Assembly (NCBI RefSeq): GCF_022809315.2
Contig: NZ_JAKZJU020000001.1
Location: forward strand, 2,083,001 to 2,147,000
DNA length: 64,000 nt
DNA from: Mesosutterella faecium
GTDB taxonomy: Bacteria; Pseudomonadota; Gammaproteobacteria; Burkholderiales; Burkholderiaceae_F
Direction of reading: 5' to 3'
Shown here: piece after piece, positions 16,973 to 24,649 of the stretch
Position numbering within the stretch: the stretch's first letter is position 1
Layout: each line of letters begins with the position of its first letter
Position numbers and translations under genes: made by a program
The notes under the pieces: generated by a model
Databases searched by the model: none
What the model was told of the DNA's origin: nothing
Seen by the model: only the letters and a program-made list of their open reading frames with translations

Positions 16973-17314
16973 ATGATGAAAAAACTCCTTGTCCTTTCCA
17001 TTGCCCTTTGCCTTCCCTTTGCGCAGGCCTGCGCGGAGCACATCCGCAGCGACGGCATGGGCGGCTTCTATACCGATCAGGGGCACGTGAGAAGCGACGG
17101 CATGGGAGGCTACTACCACCCGAACGGCGACCACCAGCGAAGCGACGGCTTTGGCGGCTATTACCACAATAACGGCAGCCACACCCGAAGCGACGGTTTC
17201 GGGGGCTATTACACCCAGGACGGCGGCCACATCAGGAGCGACGGCTTCGGCGGCTATTATCTTCCGAACGGCGAGCACCAGAGGAGCGACGGCATGGGAG
17301 GGTTCTACCGCTGA
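16973..17314 (+). CDS. Secreted protein made of six HxRSDGxGGYY repeats
   Basis: The protein has 113 residues from ATG 16973 (GGAG upstream). After a signal peptide (MMKKLLVLSIALCLPFAQAC) the mature protein is nothing but six near-identical 15-16-residue units: H-[IVQT]-RSDG-[MF]-GG-[FY]Y, then a variable turn such as TDQG, HPNGD, HNNGS or LPNGE. The Asp, Asn, Gly and aromatic residues suggest a repetitive beta-hairpin array, perhaps a ligand- or metal-binding surface. Short RSDG/RPDG-MGGY repeat proteins occur in other Proteobacteria as uncharacterised exported proteins. The repeats differ by synonymous changes, so the array is selected rather than newly expanded. Confidence 0.8.
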   Translation: MMKKLLVLSIALCLPFAQACAEHIRSDGMGGFYTDQGHVRSDGMGGYYHPNGDHQRSDGFGGYYHNNGSHTRSDGFGGYYTQDGGHIRSDGFGGYYLPNGEHQRSDGMGGFYR

Positions 17315-17359
17315 ACCCCCGCGGGCTGCCTTTCCTTTCAGACCGGAGGCTGAATAAGC

Positions 17360-18241
17360 CTAAGCGCCCGCGGAGCGCCTCTCGGAGAGGAGCCGCATCA
17401 CGCTTGCGGCCGCGCCCGAGGCGAACACAACCGCCATCCCGGCCACTGAGAACAGGTCCGGAGACTCGCCGAAAAAGAGGATGCCCGCGAGCGTCGCAAA
17501 GAGAATCCCGGAAAAGTCGTAGATGGAGTTCAGAATCGGGTGCCCGTAGGTCCAGGCGTAGGTCATCGCGATCTGCGCGATGACGGCGCTCACCCCGACG
17601 CCAAGGAGCGGCGCGATATGCCGCGGCTCCACCGCGTGAAAGCCCTCGGACCCCGCCGCGGTCGCGGCGAACCCCGCAAGCACCCCGGCCAGCATGAAGT
17701 AAAACACCGTGCGCTCCCGGGGCTCCTTCTGGCCTGCGAGCTCGCGCAGCGACCAGGAGACGCAGGCCCCGCAGAAGGCCGCCCCGAGCCCCAGGGCGAC
17801 CCCGACCGGGTCAAAGCCCGAGGCGCCGGGGCGCGCGATGAGCAGCACGCCCCCGAACCCGGCCGCGGTCACGGCAACGAGCGGCCACTCGACGGGCCTG
17901 CGCCGGGCGAGGCTCGAAGCGATGAAAAACACGATGAAAATGAGCGCGCTGCTGTAGGAGATGGACTGCGCGAGCCCGAGCGGCAGCAGCTTCAGCGCCG
18001 AGACCTCAAGCGCAAAGCAGAGGGTGCCCGCCGCGCAGCGCTTCAGGTGCGAGAGCGGATAGCGGGTGCCGAAGGCGACCTTTTTCCTCACCATCACCGC
18101 GGTCATGAAGACAAGCCCTACGAGCGAGCGGTAGAAGACCACTTCCCAGGCCGAGAAATGCCCCGTGCAGATTTTGGCAAAAAGCGCCATCAGCATGAAG
18201 AAAAAACACGCTGCGAGCATCCAAAGCGATCGGACGGCCAT
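17360..18241 (-). CDS. DMT-superfamily (EamA-type) inner-membrane transporter
   Basis: The protein has 293 residues from ATG 18241; a 26-residue upstream extension is rich in Pro/Arg and is not expected before the first helix. Ten hydrophobic segments form two EamA repeats. They include SLWMLAACFFFMLMALFAKI, YRSLVGLVFMTAVMV and, in the second half, GVGVSAVIAQIAMTYAWTYG and the closing SVAGMAVVFASGAAASVM. EamA proteins export or import amino acids, purines or other metabolites; the substrate is not predictable here. The gene lies next to the third FMN/FAD reductase, on the same strand. Confidence 0.85.
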   Translation of the reverse strand: MAVRSLWMLAACFFFMLMALFAKICTGHFSAWEVVFYRSLVGLVFMTAVMVRKKVAFGTRYPLSHLKRCAAGTLCFALEVSALKLLPLGLAQSISYSSALIFIVFFIASSLARRRPVEWPLVAVTAAGFGGVLLIARPGASGFDPVGVALGLGAAFCGACVSWSLRELAGQKEPRERTVFYFMLAGVLAGFAATAAGSEGFHAVEPRHIAPLLGVGVSAVIAQIAMTYAWTYGHPILNSIYDFSGILFATLAGILFFGESPDLFSVAGMAVVFASGAAASVMRLLSERRSAGA

Positions 18242-18391
18242 AGTCTCCGGAATCCAGCGGGAAGGGAAAAGGGACGGCAGAGAAAAAAAGAAGCGGGGCG
18301 GACCCGATGGAGGGCGCACTCCGCTTCATTCTACCGGCCGGGGAGAGAAAGGAGACGCGAAAGCCCTCCCTTCTCTATTTCCCCCGCTCCT

Positions 18392-20203
18392 TTACTTCTG
18401 CCGGTTCTTCAGCGCGCTTTCGGCTGCGACGTAGCCCGAGACGATCACCCAGGTGTTCTTGAGCGTCGTCAGGGCGTCAGCGCCGTTTGCGCCGCCCACC
18501 ACAGAGCCCGCGCCGAAGAGGTTCCCGATCGGCTTGCCCTGCGTGTTGAGGATCCTCATCTGGGCGTCGGCCTTGAGGCCTCCCAGCGTCGTCTGATAGC
18601 GGCCCTTCTGCTCGACGATGTGGTAGGGGCCCTCGCCGATCGCCTTGAGGGTCTTGCGGCCGAAGGCCTTGTCCTCGCCCGCCTTCACCGAAGCGTTCCA
18701 GTCGGCGATCGTCTGCTTCAGGCCCTGGGCATTGATGCCCATCTCTTGCGCGCAGTGATCGATCGTGCCCTCGCAGATCACGGGGCGGCCGTGGTTGCGG
18801 ATCGACTTCCAGGACTCGAAAATCGCGGCCGAGGTGACCGTGTGGTCGTCAACCGCCTTCTTCTGGTAGATCTTCCAGGCCGCGTCGTCCATCACGAGGT
18901 ACATGATGTAGTTCTTCTGCGCGAGGGTGGCGCGGGCGAGGTCCTTGAGCGAGCTGTTCTCGTTGATGAAGCGCCGCCCGTCGGAGTTCACGTAGATCGC
19001 GCTGTTGCGCACCGCAAGGGTCGAGGAGCCGGTCGTGTCCATCGAGCGGCCGGGCTGCACTTCGATCCCGTTCGGGTAGATCGTGATGCAGTCCATGTTG
19101 ATCTTGTCGGCCCCGATCGCGCGGGCCATCTTGAAGCCGTCGCCGGTTTCGGTGGGGAGCCCGTAGAAGAGCGCATGCTTCGCCTGCTCGGGCACCATCG
19201 CCGGGTCGCCGCCGTAGCCGCCGGAGGCGAGGATGTAGGACTTCGCCTTGAAGTTATAAGGCTGGCTGTTCACGCCCGAGGCCTTCACGCCGATCACGTT
19301 CCCCGCCTTGTCGGTCACAAACGAGGTCGCGCGGGTGTCGGTCATGATGATGCCGCCGTGCTTCTTATAGATGTCGAGCATCTGCTCCTGCCAGTGCAGG
19401 GAGTTGCCCTTCGCGCTGATCTGTCGCGCCGCGCTGTGGCCCGGGAACTTCACCCAGGCCGCGCCGTACTGGATGTGCAGGTCGTCGATCAGCCAGTCGC
19501 CCACCTCGCCCGTGCGCTGCGCGGTCATGCGCGCGAGCACCGGGTCGTTGCGGTTGTCGCCGCCCTTCAGCATGTCCTTGTAAAGCAGCTCGGGCGAGTC
19601 GTGCTGCTCCTTGATCACTTCCTTCTGATAGCGGGTGCCGGTGGCCGCGTAGCCGCCGTGGTTGAGGGCCGAGACCCCGCCCACCGCCGCGCGCTTTTCC
19701 ATGAGGATCACCTTCTTGCCGGCAAGCGCCGACTTCACCGCGGCCGTGATGCCGCCGTTGCCCGCGCCGATCACGAGGATGTCGGTGCTCACTTCCCTGG
19801 GCGCCGCGCCCGCGAGCGACTTGTGCTTCATCGGCTTCGTGAACCCGCTCACGTCAGCGCCGGTGCTCTTTAAGGCCGCGGCCACCGCGTTGATGATGCC
19901 CATCGAGGAGAGCGTCGCGCCGCCCACCGCGTCGACCTTCACCGTCTGGTTGTCGACGATTTCCTTCGGGACGCGCGAGAAGGCCGGGTCGGAAATGCCG
20001 ACCGACTCCTTGTGGCTGAGGACCTTCACCTGCGTGATGCGGCCGGCCTTGGTCGTCACCTCGACCTTCACGGGGCCGTTGCGGCCCATGCTCTCTCCGG
20101 TCCAGCTGCCGTCAGGCACCGCGGCCGAAGCGGCGCCCGAAGCGCCGGCAAAAAGCGAGGCCAGGGCGGCCGCAAGGGCGAGCCGCTTCATTTTCATCTG
20201 CAT
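18392..20203 (-). CDS. Third periplasmic FMN/FAD flavoprotein reductase, distinct subfamily
   Basis: The protein has 603 residues from ATG 20203 (GAGAGA upstream). A signal peptide (1-28) precedes an FMN_bind domain with DAVGGATLSS, where the usual Thr/Ser before GAT is Gly but the FMN-accepting Thr (about 97) remains. The FAD site is DILVIGAGNGGITAAVKSAL, followed by MEKRAAVGGVSALNHGG. The C-terminal motifs (YQTTLGGLKADAQMRI and GGANGADALTTLKNT) differ from the two reductases at 2417 and 5364, so the substrate should differ. An NSS transporter lies upstream on the same strand (about 170-bp gap), which might hint at an amino-acid-related substrate. That link is inference. Confidence 0.83.
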   Translation of the reverse strand: MQMKMKRLALAAALASLFAGASGAASAAVPDGSWTGESMGRNGPVKVEVTTKAGRITQVKVLSHKESVGISDPAFSRVPKEIVDNQTVKVDAVGGATLSSMGIINAVAAALKSTGADVSGFTKPMKHKSLAGAAPREVSTDILVIGAGNGGITAAVKSALAGKKVILMEKRAAVGGVSALNHGGYAATGTRYQKEVIKEQHDSPELLYKDMLKGGDNRNDPVLARMTAQRTGEVGDWLIDDLHIQYGAAWVKFPGHSAARQISAKGNSLHWQEQMLDIYKKHGGIIMTDTRATSFVTDKAGNVIGVKASGVNSQPYNFKAKSYILASGGYGGDPAMVPEQAKHALFYGLPTETGDGFKMARAIGADKINMDCITIYPNGIEVQPGRSMDTTGSSTLAVRNSAIYVNSDGRRFINENSSLKDLARATLAQKNYIMYLVMDDAAWKIYQKKAVDDHTVTSAAIFESWKSIRNHGRPVICEGTIDHCAQEMGINAQGLKQTIADWNASVKAGEDKAFGRKTLKAIGEGPYHIVEQKGRYQTTLGGLKADAQMRILNTQGKPIGNLFGAGSVVGGANGADALTTLKNTWVIVSGYVAAESALKNRQK

Positions 20204-20375
20204 ATTTTTCTCTCCAATATGAAAGCCCCGAAAGCGCCCGCCGGTTCCCTTAAGCGGGGAGGAAGGCGGGGCCGGGCTCACGGGGAGGAGATGGTATACC
20301 GGAGGCAAGCCGCCCCGCATCAGGGGCATCCCGGGCGGCTTTTCCCGCACCAGGATCCGTGGAAACCCTCCCCTG

Positions 20376-21707
20376 TCAGGCAAGCCCCGTCACAAGCACC
20401 GCGATCACGAGAACCGGGCAGGCGACCGTGAGCAGCACCCGGAAAAGCCGGTACCAGCCCTCCGGAAGGCTCGAGCCGGTCGCGACAGCCCGCCTGAAGG
20501 CAGGCCAGCAGAAGACGCTCGCGAGAAGGGCAACGGCAAGGCCCCCGAGCGGAAGCGAAATGTTGGACGTGAGGAAGTCGCACCACTCGAAGGGGTTGCG
20601 GCCGAGGAACTTCGAGTCCGCAAGCGGCCCGAAGGAGAGCGAGCAGAAGATCCCCACCGCCATCACGGCCACCGAGCAGAGCCCCGCTGCGGCCGAGCGC
20701 GAGAGCCCGTGCTCGTCCACGAGGAACGCCGCGTCGAGCTCCAGGAGCGACACCGAGCTCGTGAGCGCGGCAAAGGCGAGGCACGCGTAGAAGGCGATCG
20801 CGAAGAGTCCCCCCGCGGGCAGCTGCGCGAAGACCGCGGGCATCGTGACGAAGGTGAGCCCGGGGCCGGCGGCCGGGTCGAGCCCGAAGGCGAAGACCGA
20901 GGGCATCACCATGAGGGCCCCGAGGATCGAGGCGAGCGTCGTGAGCCCCACGATCTCGGCGCAGGAGCGAAGGATCCGGCTGTCCTGCGGGAGGTAGGAG
21001 CCGTAGGTCATCATGCAGCCGCAGCCCACGCAAAGGGAAAAGAACGTGAAGCCTAAGGCCGCGTAGAGGCTCTCGCGGGTGAAGGCCTCGGGCCGGAAGG
21101 CAAAGAGGTAGGCAAGCCCCTTCCCCGCCCCGGGGAGCGTGAGGCCGCGCACGATGAGCACGAGCATCAGGATGAAAAGCGCGGGCATCAGCACGCGCGA
21201 GAGCCGCTCGATCCCCTTGTTCACCCGAAGCGCGACGATCCCGGCCGTGAGCGCGAGGAAAAGCGCCTGGTAGCCGATCGCGAGGGTCGGGTTGCCGCTC
21301 ACCGAAGCGAAGCGGGCCCCGAGCTGCGCCTGGTCGGTGACGAGCCCGCGCCCGATCAGGGCGTCGACGAGGTAGGCGATGGTCCAGCCCCCGATCGCCG
21401 AGTAGAAGGCGAGGACGAGAAGGCCGGTGGCGACTCCCATGTAGCCCACCGGCACCCAGCGCGGGCCGCCCAGCTTCCTCATCGTGGTCACGATGGAGCC
21501 GCGCCCCATGTAGCCCAGCGTGATCTCGGCCGTGAGGAACACGAACCCGAGCGTGAGCGACAGGAGCACGTAGGGGAGCACGAAGGCCGACCCCCCGTTG
21601 CTGCCCGCGAGCCACGGGAACTTCCAGATCGCCCCCAGCCCCACGGCGGCTCCGGCCGACGCAAGGACAAAACCGGCTTTCGAAGCCCAGGTCGCCCGCT
21701 CTGACAT
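20376..21707 (-). CDS. Neurotransmitter:sodium symporter (NSS/SNF) family transporter
   Basis: The protein has 443 residues from ATG 21707, with AGGAGG eight bases upstream. TM1 carries the unwound sodium/substrate site AGAAVGLGAIWKFPWLAGSNGGSAF (cut here to its landmarks: GLGxxWKFPW). Further helices include FYSAIGGWTIAYLVDAL and TFFSLCVGCGCMMTYGSYLP. With about eleven to twelve helices it matches bacterial LeuT/TnaT-like symporters, which import amino acids with Na+. It is followed by the flavoprotein at 18392, possibly co-transcribed. Confidence 0.92.
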   Translation of the reverse strand: MSERATWASKAGFVLASAGAAVGLGAIWKFPWLAGSNGGSAFVLPYVLLSLTLGFVFLTAEITLGYMGRGSIVTTMRKLGGPRWVPVGYMGVATGLLVLAFYSAIGGWTIAYLVDALIGRGLVTDQAQLGARFASVSGNPTLAIGYQALFLALTAGIVALRVNKGIERLSRVLMPALFILMLVLIVRGLTLPGAGKGLAYLFAFRPEAFTRESLYAALGFTFFSLCVGCGCMMTYGSYLPQDSRILRSCAEIVGLTTLASILGALMVMPSVFAFGLDPAAGPGLTFVTMPAVFAQLPAGGLFAIAFYACLAFAALTSSVSLLELDAAFLVDEHGLSRSAAAGLCSVAVMAVGIFCSLSFGPLADSKFLGRNPFEWCDFLTSNISLPLGGLAVALLASVFCWPAFRRAVATGSSLPEGWYRLFRVLLTVACPVLVIAVLVTGLA

Positions 21708-21901
21708 TTGCGCATCCTCCTGTTAGCAATTGCAACAGGCAACCTTATCACAATGCCCGGCGCTGCTGTCCCGGGAGCGCCCTCCGGGCCAGCTCTTCCT
21801 TAACATATCGAAACACGGCGGCGTTGACGCCCCGCCCCGGCAAAGGTAGAGTCCCTGACTGAAAGAATTCTCATTTGGGGATCTCCTCCACACTCTTGCT
21901 C

Positions 21902-22273
21902 ATGGTTCACGCGAACGCTTTTCTGAGGACGGCGCTTGGAGCGCTCTTCCTCCTCGTTCTGGCCGCGGCGCTGCTGCTGCGGCCGGGCGCCGCCGTGAGC
22001 ATGATGGCGGAGGGCCCGACCGCTTCAGCCGCTGCGGCCGCAGCCGCGCAGGGCGCGCACGCCTGCTGCCCGGACGGCACCATGCGGCTTCGCGCGCATG
22101 CCGCCGCCCCGCAGGGGGGCGGCTTCCACCACTTCTGCTGCGAGCTCACGCTCGCCGCGGGCGAAGCCCCCGAGGGCTCGGCGGCCCCGGCCCCGCAGGC
22201 CCCCTTCCCGGCGGCGAGGCTTCCGGCTCCGAAGCTCCTTGCGGCCGGCATCTACCGGCCGCCGATCGCCTGA
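21902..22273 (+). CDS. Small Ala-rich exported or membrane-anchored protein with CC motifs
   Basis: The protein has 123 residues from ATG 21902; an upstream in-frame TTG at 21875 is also possible, and no clear ribosome site favours either. One hydrophobic segment (FLRTALGALFLLVLAAALLL) is followed by an Ala-rich stretch. A Cys/His region then reads AHACCPDGTM and FHHFCCELTL. The paired Cys and His suggest metal binding, as in DUF2946-type proteins found beside copper genes. It precedes a Met/His-rich membrane protein. It could also be a non-gene with favourable composition. Confidence 0.45.
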   Translation: MVHANAFLRTALGALFLLVLAAALLLRPGAAVSMMAEGPTASAAAAAAAQGAHACCPDGTMRLRAHAAAPQGGGFHHFCCELTLAAGEAPEGSAAPAPQAPFPAARLPAPKLLAAGIYRPPIA

Positions 22274-22467
22274 TTCTCCCGTCGCTGCGGCGCCGATTCC
22301 TGTTTGCGCCGCCTCTCTTCGGTCCTGCACCCGCTGGGGAAGGCACAAACGCCTCAGGCGGCCCCCGGGGGTCCGAAGAGCGCATGAAGCGCCCCCGGTC
22401 GCAGAACTTTTCGACCGCCCTGGGCCAAAGCTTTTATTCATTTGAAAAATTGACTGGAGAATTTCCT

Positions 22468-23181
22468 ATGTCCATGACGCATTACATGGAACTGCTCATG
22501 GTGAACTCGCCCTGGAACCTGATTCTTTTCATGGCGATTCCCGTGATCCTTGCCGAAACCATTGCCATTACCGAACTCATCAACCTCTTCTCCCCTGGCC
22601 GGCACCCGGCCCTTGTCACCCTGAACCGCGTCTGCGGCGTGCTGGCGGGGCTCGTCTTCCTCGCGATCGGCCTCTACCTGATCCCCTCCGTCGTGGTGCC
22701 GGTGACCGAGTTGAAGCAGTGGCGCACCTGGGTTGACGTGGTCTCGGTGCTGGCCTACCTGCTGGCCGGGATCCCGATGATCCTCATCGCGCTGCTGCAC
22801 GCGCGGGTGCTGATGCGCAGCGCCGCCGAGCGCGCCCGCCAGGGCTTCCACATCGGCTGCGTGGCCGCCTTCCTCGTGCTCTCGCACGTCGCCATGATCT
22901 TCGGCATGGTGGACCCCGCGATCGCGGGCTGGCAGGATCCGGCCGGCACGATGCAGATGCAGCACATGCACGGCTCCATGAACGCGGACGACCCCATGGG
23001 AGGCCACAAGATGGGCGAGGCTCCGGCCCCGCAGCCCATGCCGATGCAGGGCCAGATGGGCGAGCCCGGGGCCGGCTGCCCCTTCCACGGCGGCGCCGCC
23101 TCTTCGCCTGCTGACCCGGGCGCGGCCCACGAGCACATGGGGCACCAGGGCATGAACATGGGCGGCTCCGCGAAACCGTAA
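22468..23181 (+). CDS. Membrane protein with Met/His-rich C-terminal tail (DUF6803-like)
   Basis: The protein has 237 residues from ATG 22468 (GGAG upstream); 28 in-frame codons before it are non-signal sequence. Four or five helices span about residues 12-155 (LILFMAIPVILAETIAITEL, VCGVLAGLVFLAIGLYLIP, VVSVLAYLLAGIPMILIALL, GCVAAFLVLSHVAMIFGMVD). The tail from about 165 is packed with Met and His (MQMQHMHGSMN, MGGHKMGE, PMPMQGQMGE, HEHMGHQGMNMGG), a pattern typical of copper- or silver-binding segments. The downstream PepSY protein and two-component system also fit envelope metal sensing; the role is inferred. Confidence 0.7.
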   Translation: MSMTHYMELLMVNSPWNLILFMAIPVILAETIAITELINLFSPGRHPALVTLNRVCGVLAGLVFLAIGLYLIPSVVVPVTELKQWRTWVDVVSVLAYLLAGIPMILIALLHARVLMRSAAERARQGFHIGCVAAFLVLSHVAMIFGMVDPAIAGWQDPAGTMQMQHMHGSMNADDPMGGHKMGEAPAPQPMPMQGQMGEPGAGCPFHGGAASSPADPGAAHEHMGHQGMNMGGSAKP

Positions 23182-23217
23182 CAAAGCGGGCGGCTTTTCT
23201 ACACTTTTTTACCCCGA

Positions 23218-23268
23218 CTTAGGGAAAACTAAGGAAAAGCTACCCGTGGGCTAAGTTTCGCCGCTTAG
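23218..23268 (+). promoter_or_regulatory. Candidate response-regulator site upstream of the PepSY gene
   Basis: Two direct repeats, CTTAGGGAAAA (23218) and CTAAGGAAAAG (23229), are spaced exactly 11 bp. An inverted CTAAG/CTTAG pair follows at 23251 and 23264. Eleven-base direct repeats are the usual target format of OmpR/PhoB-type regulators such as that at 23975. Confidence 0.5.
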
Positions 23269-23384
23269 ACTTCGTGTCAAGAGATGAGGGAGCGCGGCCC
23301 CGCCAAAGCGGCGGAACCTTTCCGCCCAAGGGGCCGCCCCCTCTTTGAACACTTGAACGCAACCACTACTGGAGGACATCCATC

Positions 23385-23804
23385 ATGAAGAAAAGCGCTG
23401 CCGTTTTGATTGCCGCCGCCACTCTCGCCCTTTCCGGCGCCGCCTTCGCGGCCTCGGACGCTCCGGCCCCGAGGCCTCTGGGCGGCCCCGCCTACGGCCA
23501 GAACGTCAACCCGAAGATCGCCATGGCCGAGGCCGTGGCCACGGCTGAGAAGGCCTACGGCGGCCAGAGCCGCCGCGCGCAGCTGCGCGGCTCGCACTAC
23601 GGCCTCGTCTGGGACGTGCTTCTGCAGGACAAGGACGGGAAGATGATCTCCGCGCTCGTCGACGCGCAGAGCGGCAAGATCCAGGCGGCCTTCGACCTCG
23701 GCAACCGCAGCACGAACGGCTACGGCTGCCCCTTCGGACCCATGGGGCCGCGCGGCCACTGGGGCATGGGCCCGGGCATGATGGGCGGCCGCGGCTGCTA
23801 CTGA
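23385..23804 (+). CDS. Periplasmic PepSY-domain protein
   Basis: The protein has 139 residues with a signal peptide (1-22). A single PepSY-like unit follows: PKIAMAEAVATAEKAYGGQ, then YGLVWDVLLQDKDGKMISAL and VDAQSGKIQAAFDLG. The C-terminus is rich in Gly and Met (GHWGMGPGMMGGRGCY), similar to Met-rich metal-binding tails. PepSY proteins often lie beside two-component systems and modulate a sensor or protease. This one is 170 bp ahead of the response regulator, with a candidate regulator site just upstream. Confidence 0.8.
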   Translation: MKKSAAVLIAAATLALSGAAFAASDAPAPRPLGGPAYGQNVNPKIAMAEAVATAEKAYGGQSRRAQLRGSHYGLVWDVLLQDKDGKMISALVDAQSGKIQAAFDLGNRSTNGYGCPFGPMGPRGHWGMGPGMMGGRGCY

Positions 23805-23974
23805 GCCGCACGCCTCAAAGGGGAGCGGCTGCCCGCGCTCCCCGCTTAAACTAGAGGGGCCGGAGAGAGACTTCCGCCCCCTCTTGTTTCCTGCCACGGA
23901 AGCCGCCCCGGCGCGGCTTCCGTTTTTCTTTTTTTCTGCGGGACGGGAGGGACGCCCTTCCCCCCTCTGGCGCC

Positions 23975-24649
23975 ATGAAGATCCTGCTTATCGAAGACGA
24001 CCCTTTCATCGCGCGGGCGCTCTGCGCCGCGCTGGAGAGCGAGGCGCACACCGTGCTCTGGGCCCCCTCGGGGCCCGAGGGGCTCGAGGCCGTGAAAAGC
24101 GGCTCGCCCGAGGCGGTGCTGCTGGACCTGGGGCTGCCGGGCATGGACGGGATCGACGTCCTGAAGAGCATCCGCGCGATGCCCAGGCCCCTGTGCGACC
24201 TCCCGGTGATCGTGGTCACAGCGCGCGAGGCGCTCGAGAGCCGGCTCGAGGGGCTGGACGCCGGCGCGGACGACTACGTGCTCAAGCCCTTCCACACCTC
24301 GGAGCTGCTCGCAAGGCTCCGGGCGGTCATGCGCCGCAAGGCTCCGATCGCCGAGGAGGTGCTGCGCTCGGGAAAGCTCGCGCTCAACACCGTCACCCAC
24401 GAGTGCACGGTGGGCGGCACCACGGTGACCCTTTCCAAGCGCGAATACGCACTTCTCGCCGCCCTTCTCGTGCGCCCCGGGGCGATCCTCTCGCGCCGCG
24501 CGCTCGAGGAAAAGCTCTACGCGCCGGGCGACGAGCCCGAGGGGAACGCAATCGAGTACCTGATCCACGTGCTTCGCAAAAAAATTGGCCCCGGCTTCAT
24601 TGAAAACATCCGCGGGCTCGGCTGGCGCATCAGGAAGGAGAGCGCCTGA
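23975..24649 (+). CDS. OmpR-family two-component response regulator
   Basis: The protein has 224 residues. The receiver domain (1-120) has the acidic pair IEDDPF, the phospho-acceptor Asp in VLLDLGLPGMDG, Thr in VVTAREA and Lys in VLKPFHTSELLARLRAV. A winged-helix DNA-binding domain follows, with LSKREYALLAALLVRPGAIL and IEYLIHVLRKKIG. It overlaps the kinase gene by one base (TGATG), so the two are translationally coupled. Its nearest relatives by appearance are QseB/PmrA-like regulators. Likely targets are the PepSY and Met-rich membrane-protein genes upstream. Confidence 0.93.
   Translation: MKILLIEDDPFIARALCAALESEAHTVLWAPSGPEGLEAVKSGSPEAVLLDLGLPGMDGIDVLKSIRAMPRPLCDLPVIVVTAREALESRLEGLDAGADDYVLKPFHTSELLARLRAVMRRKAPIAEEVLRSGKLALNTVTHECTVGGTTVTLSKREYALLAALLVRPGAILSRRALEEKLYAPGDEPEGNAIEYLIHVLRKKIGPGFIENIRGLGWRIRKESA

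Noticed and set aside
17041..17300. CRISPR-like spaced repeats
   Set aside because: The periodicity is the codon pattern of the RSDG protein repeats; there are no unique spacers and the frame is open throughout.
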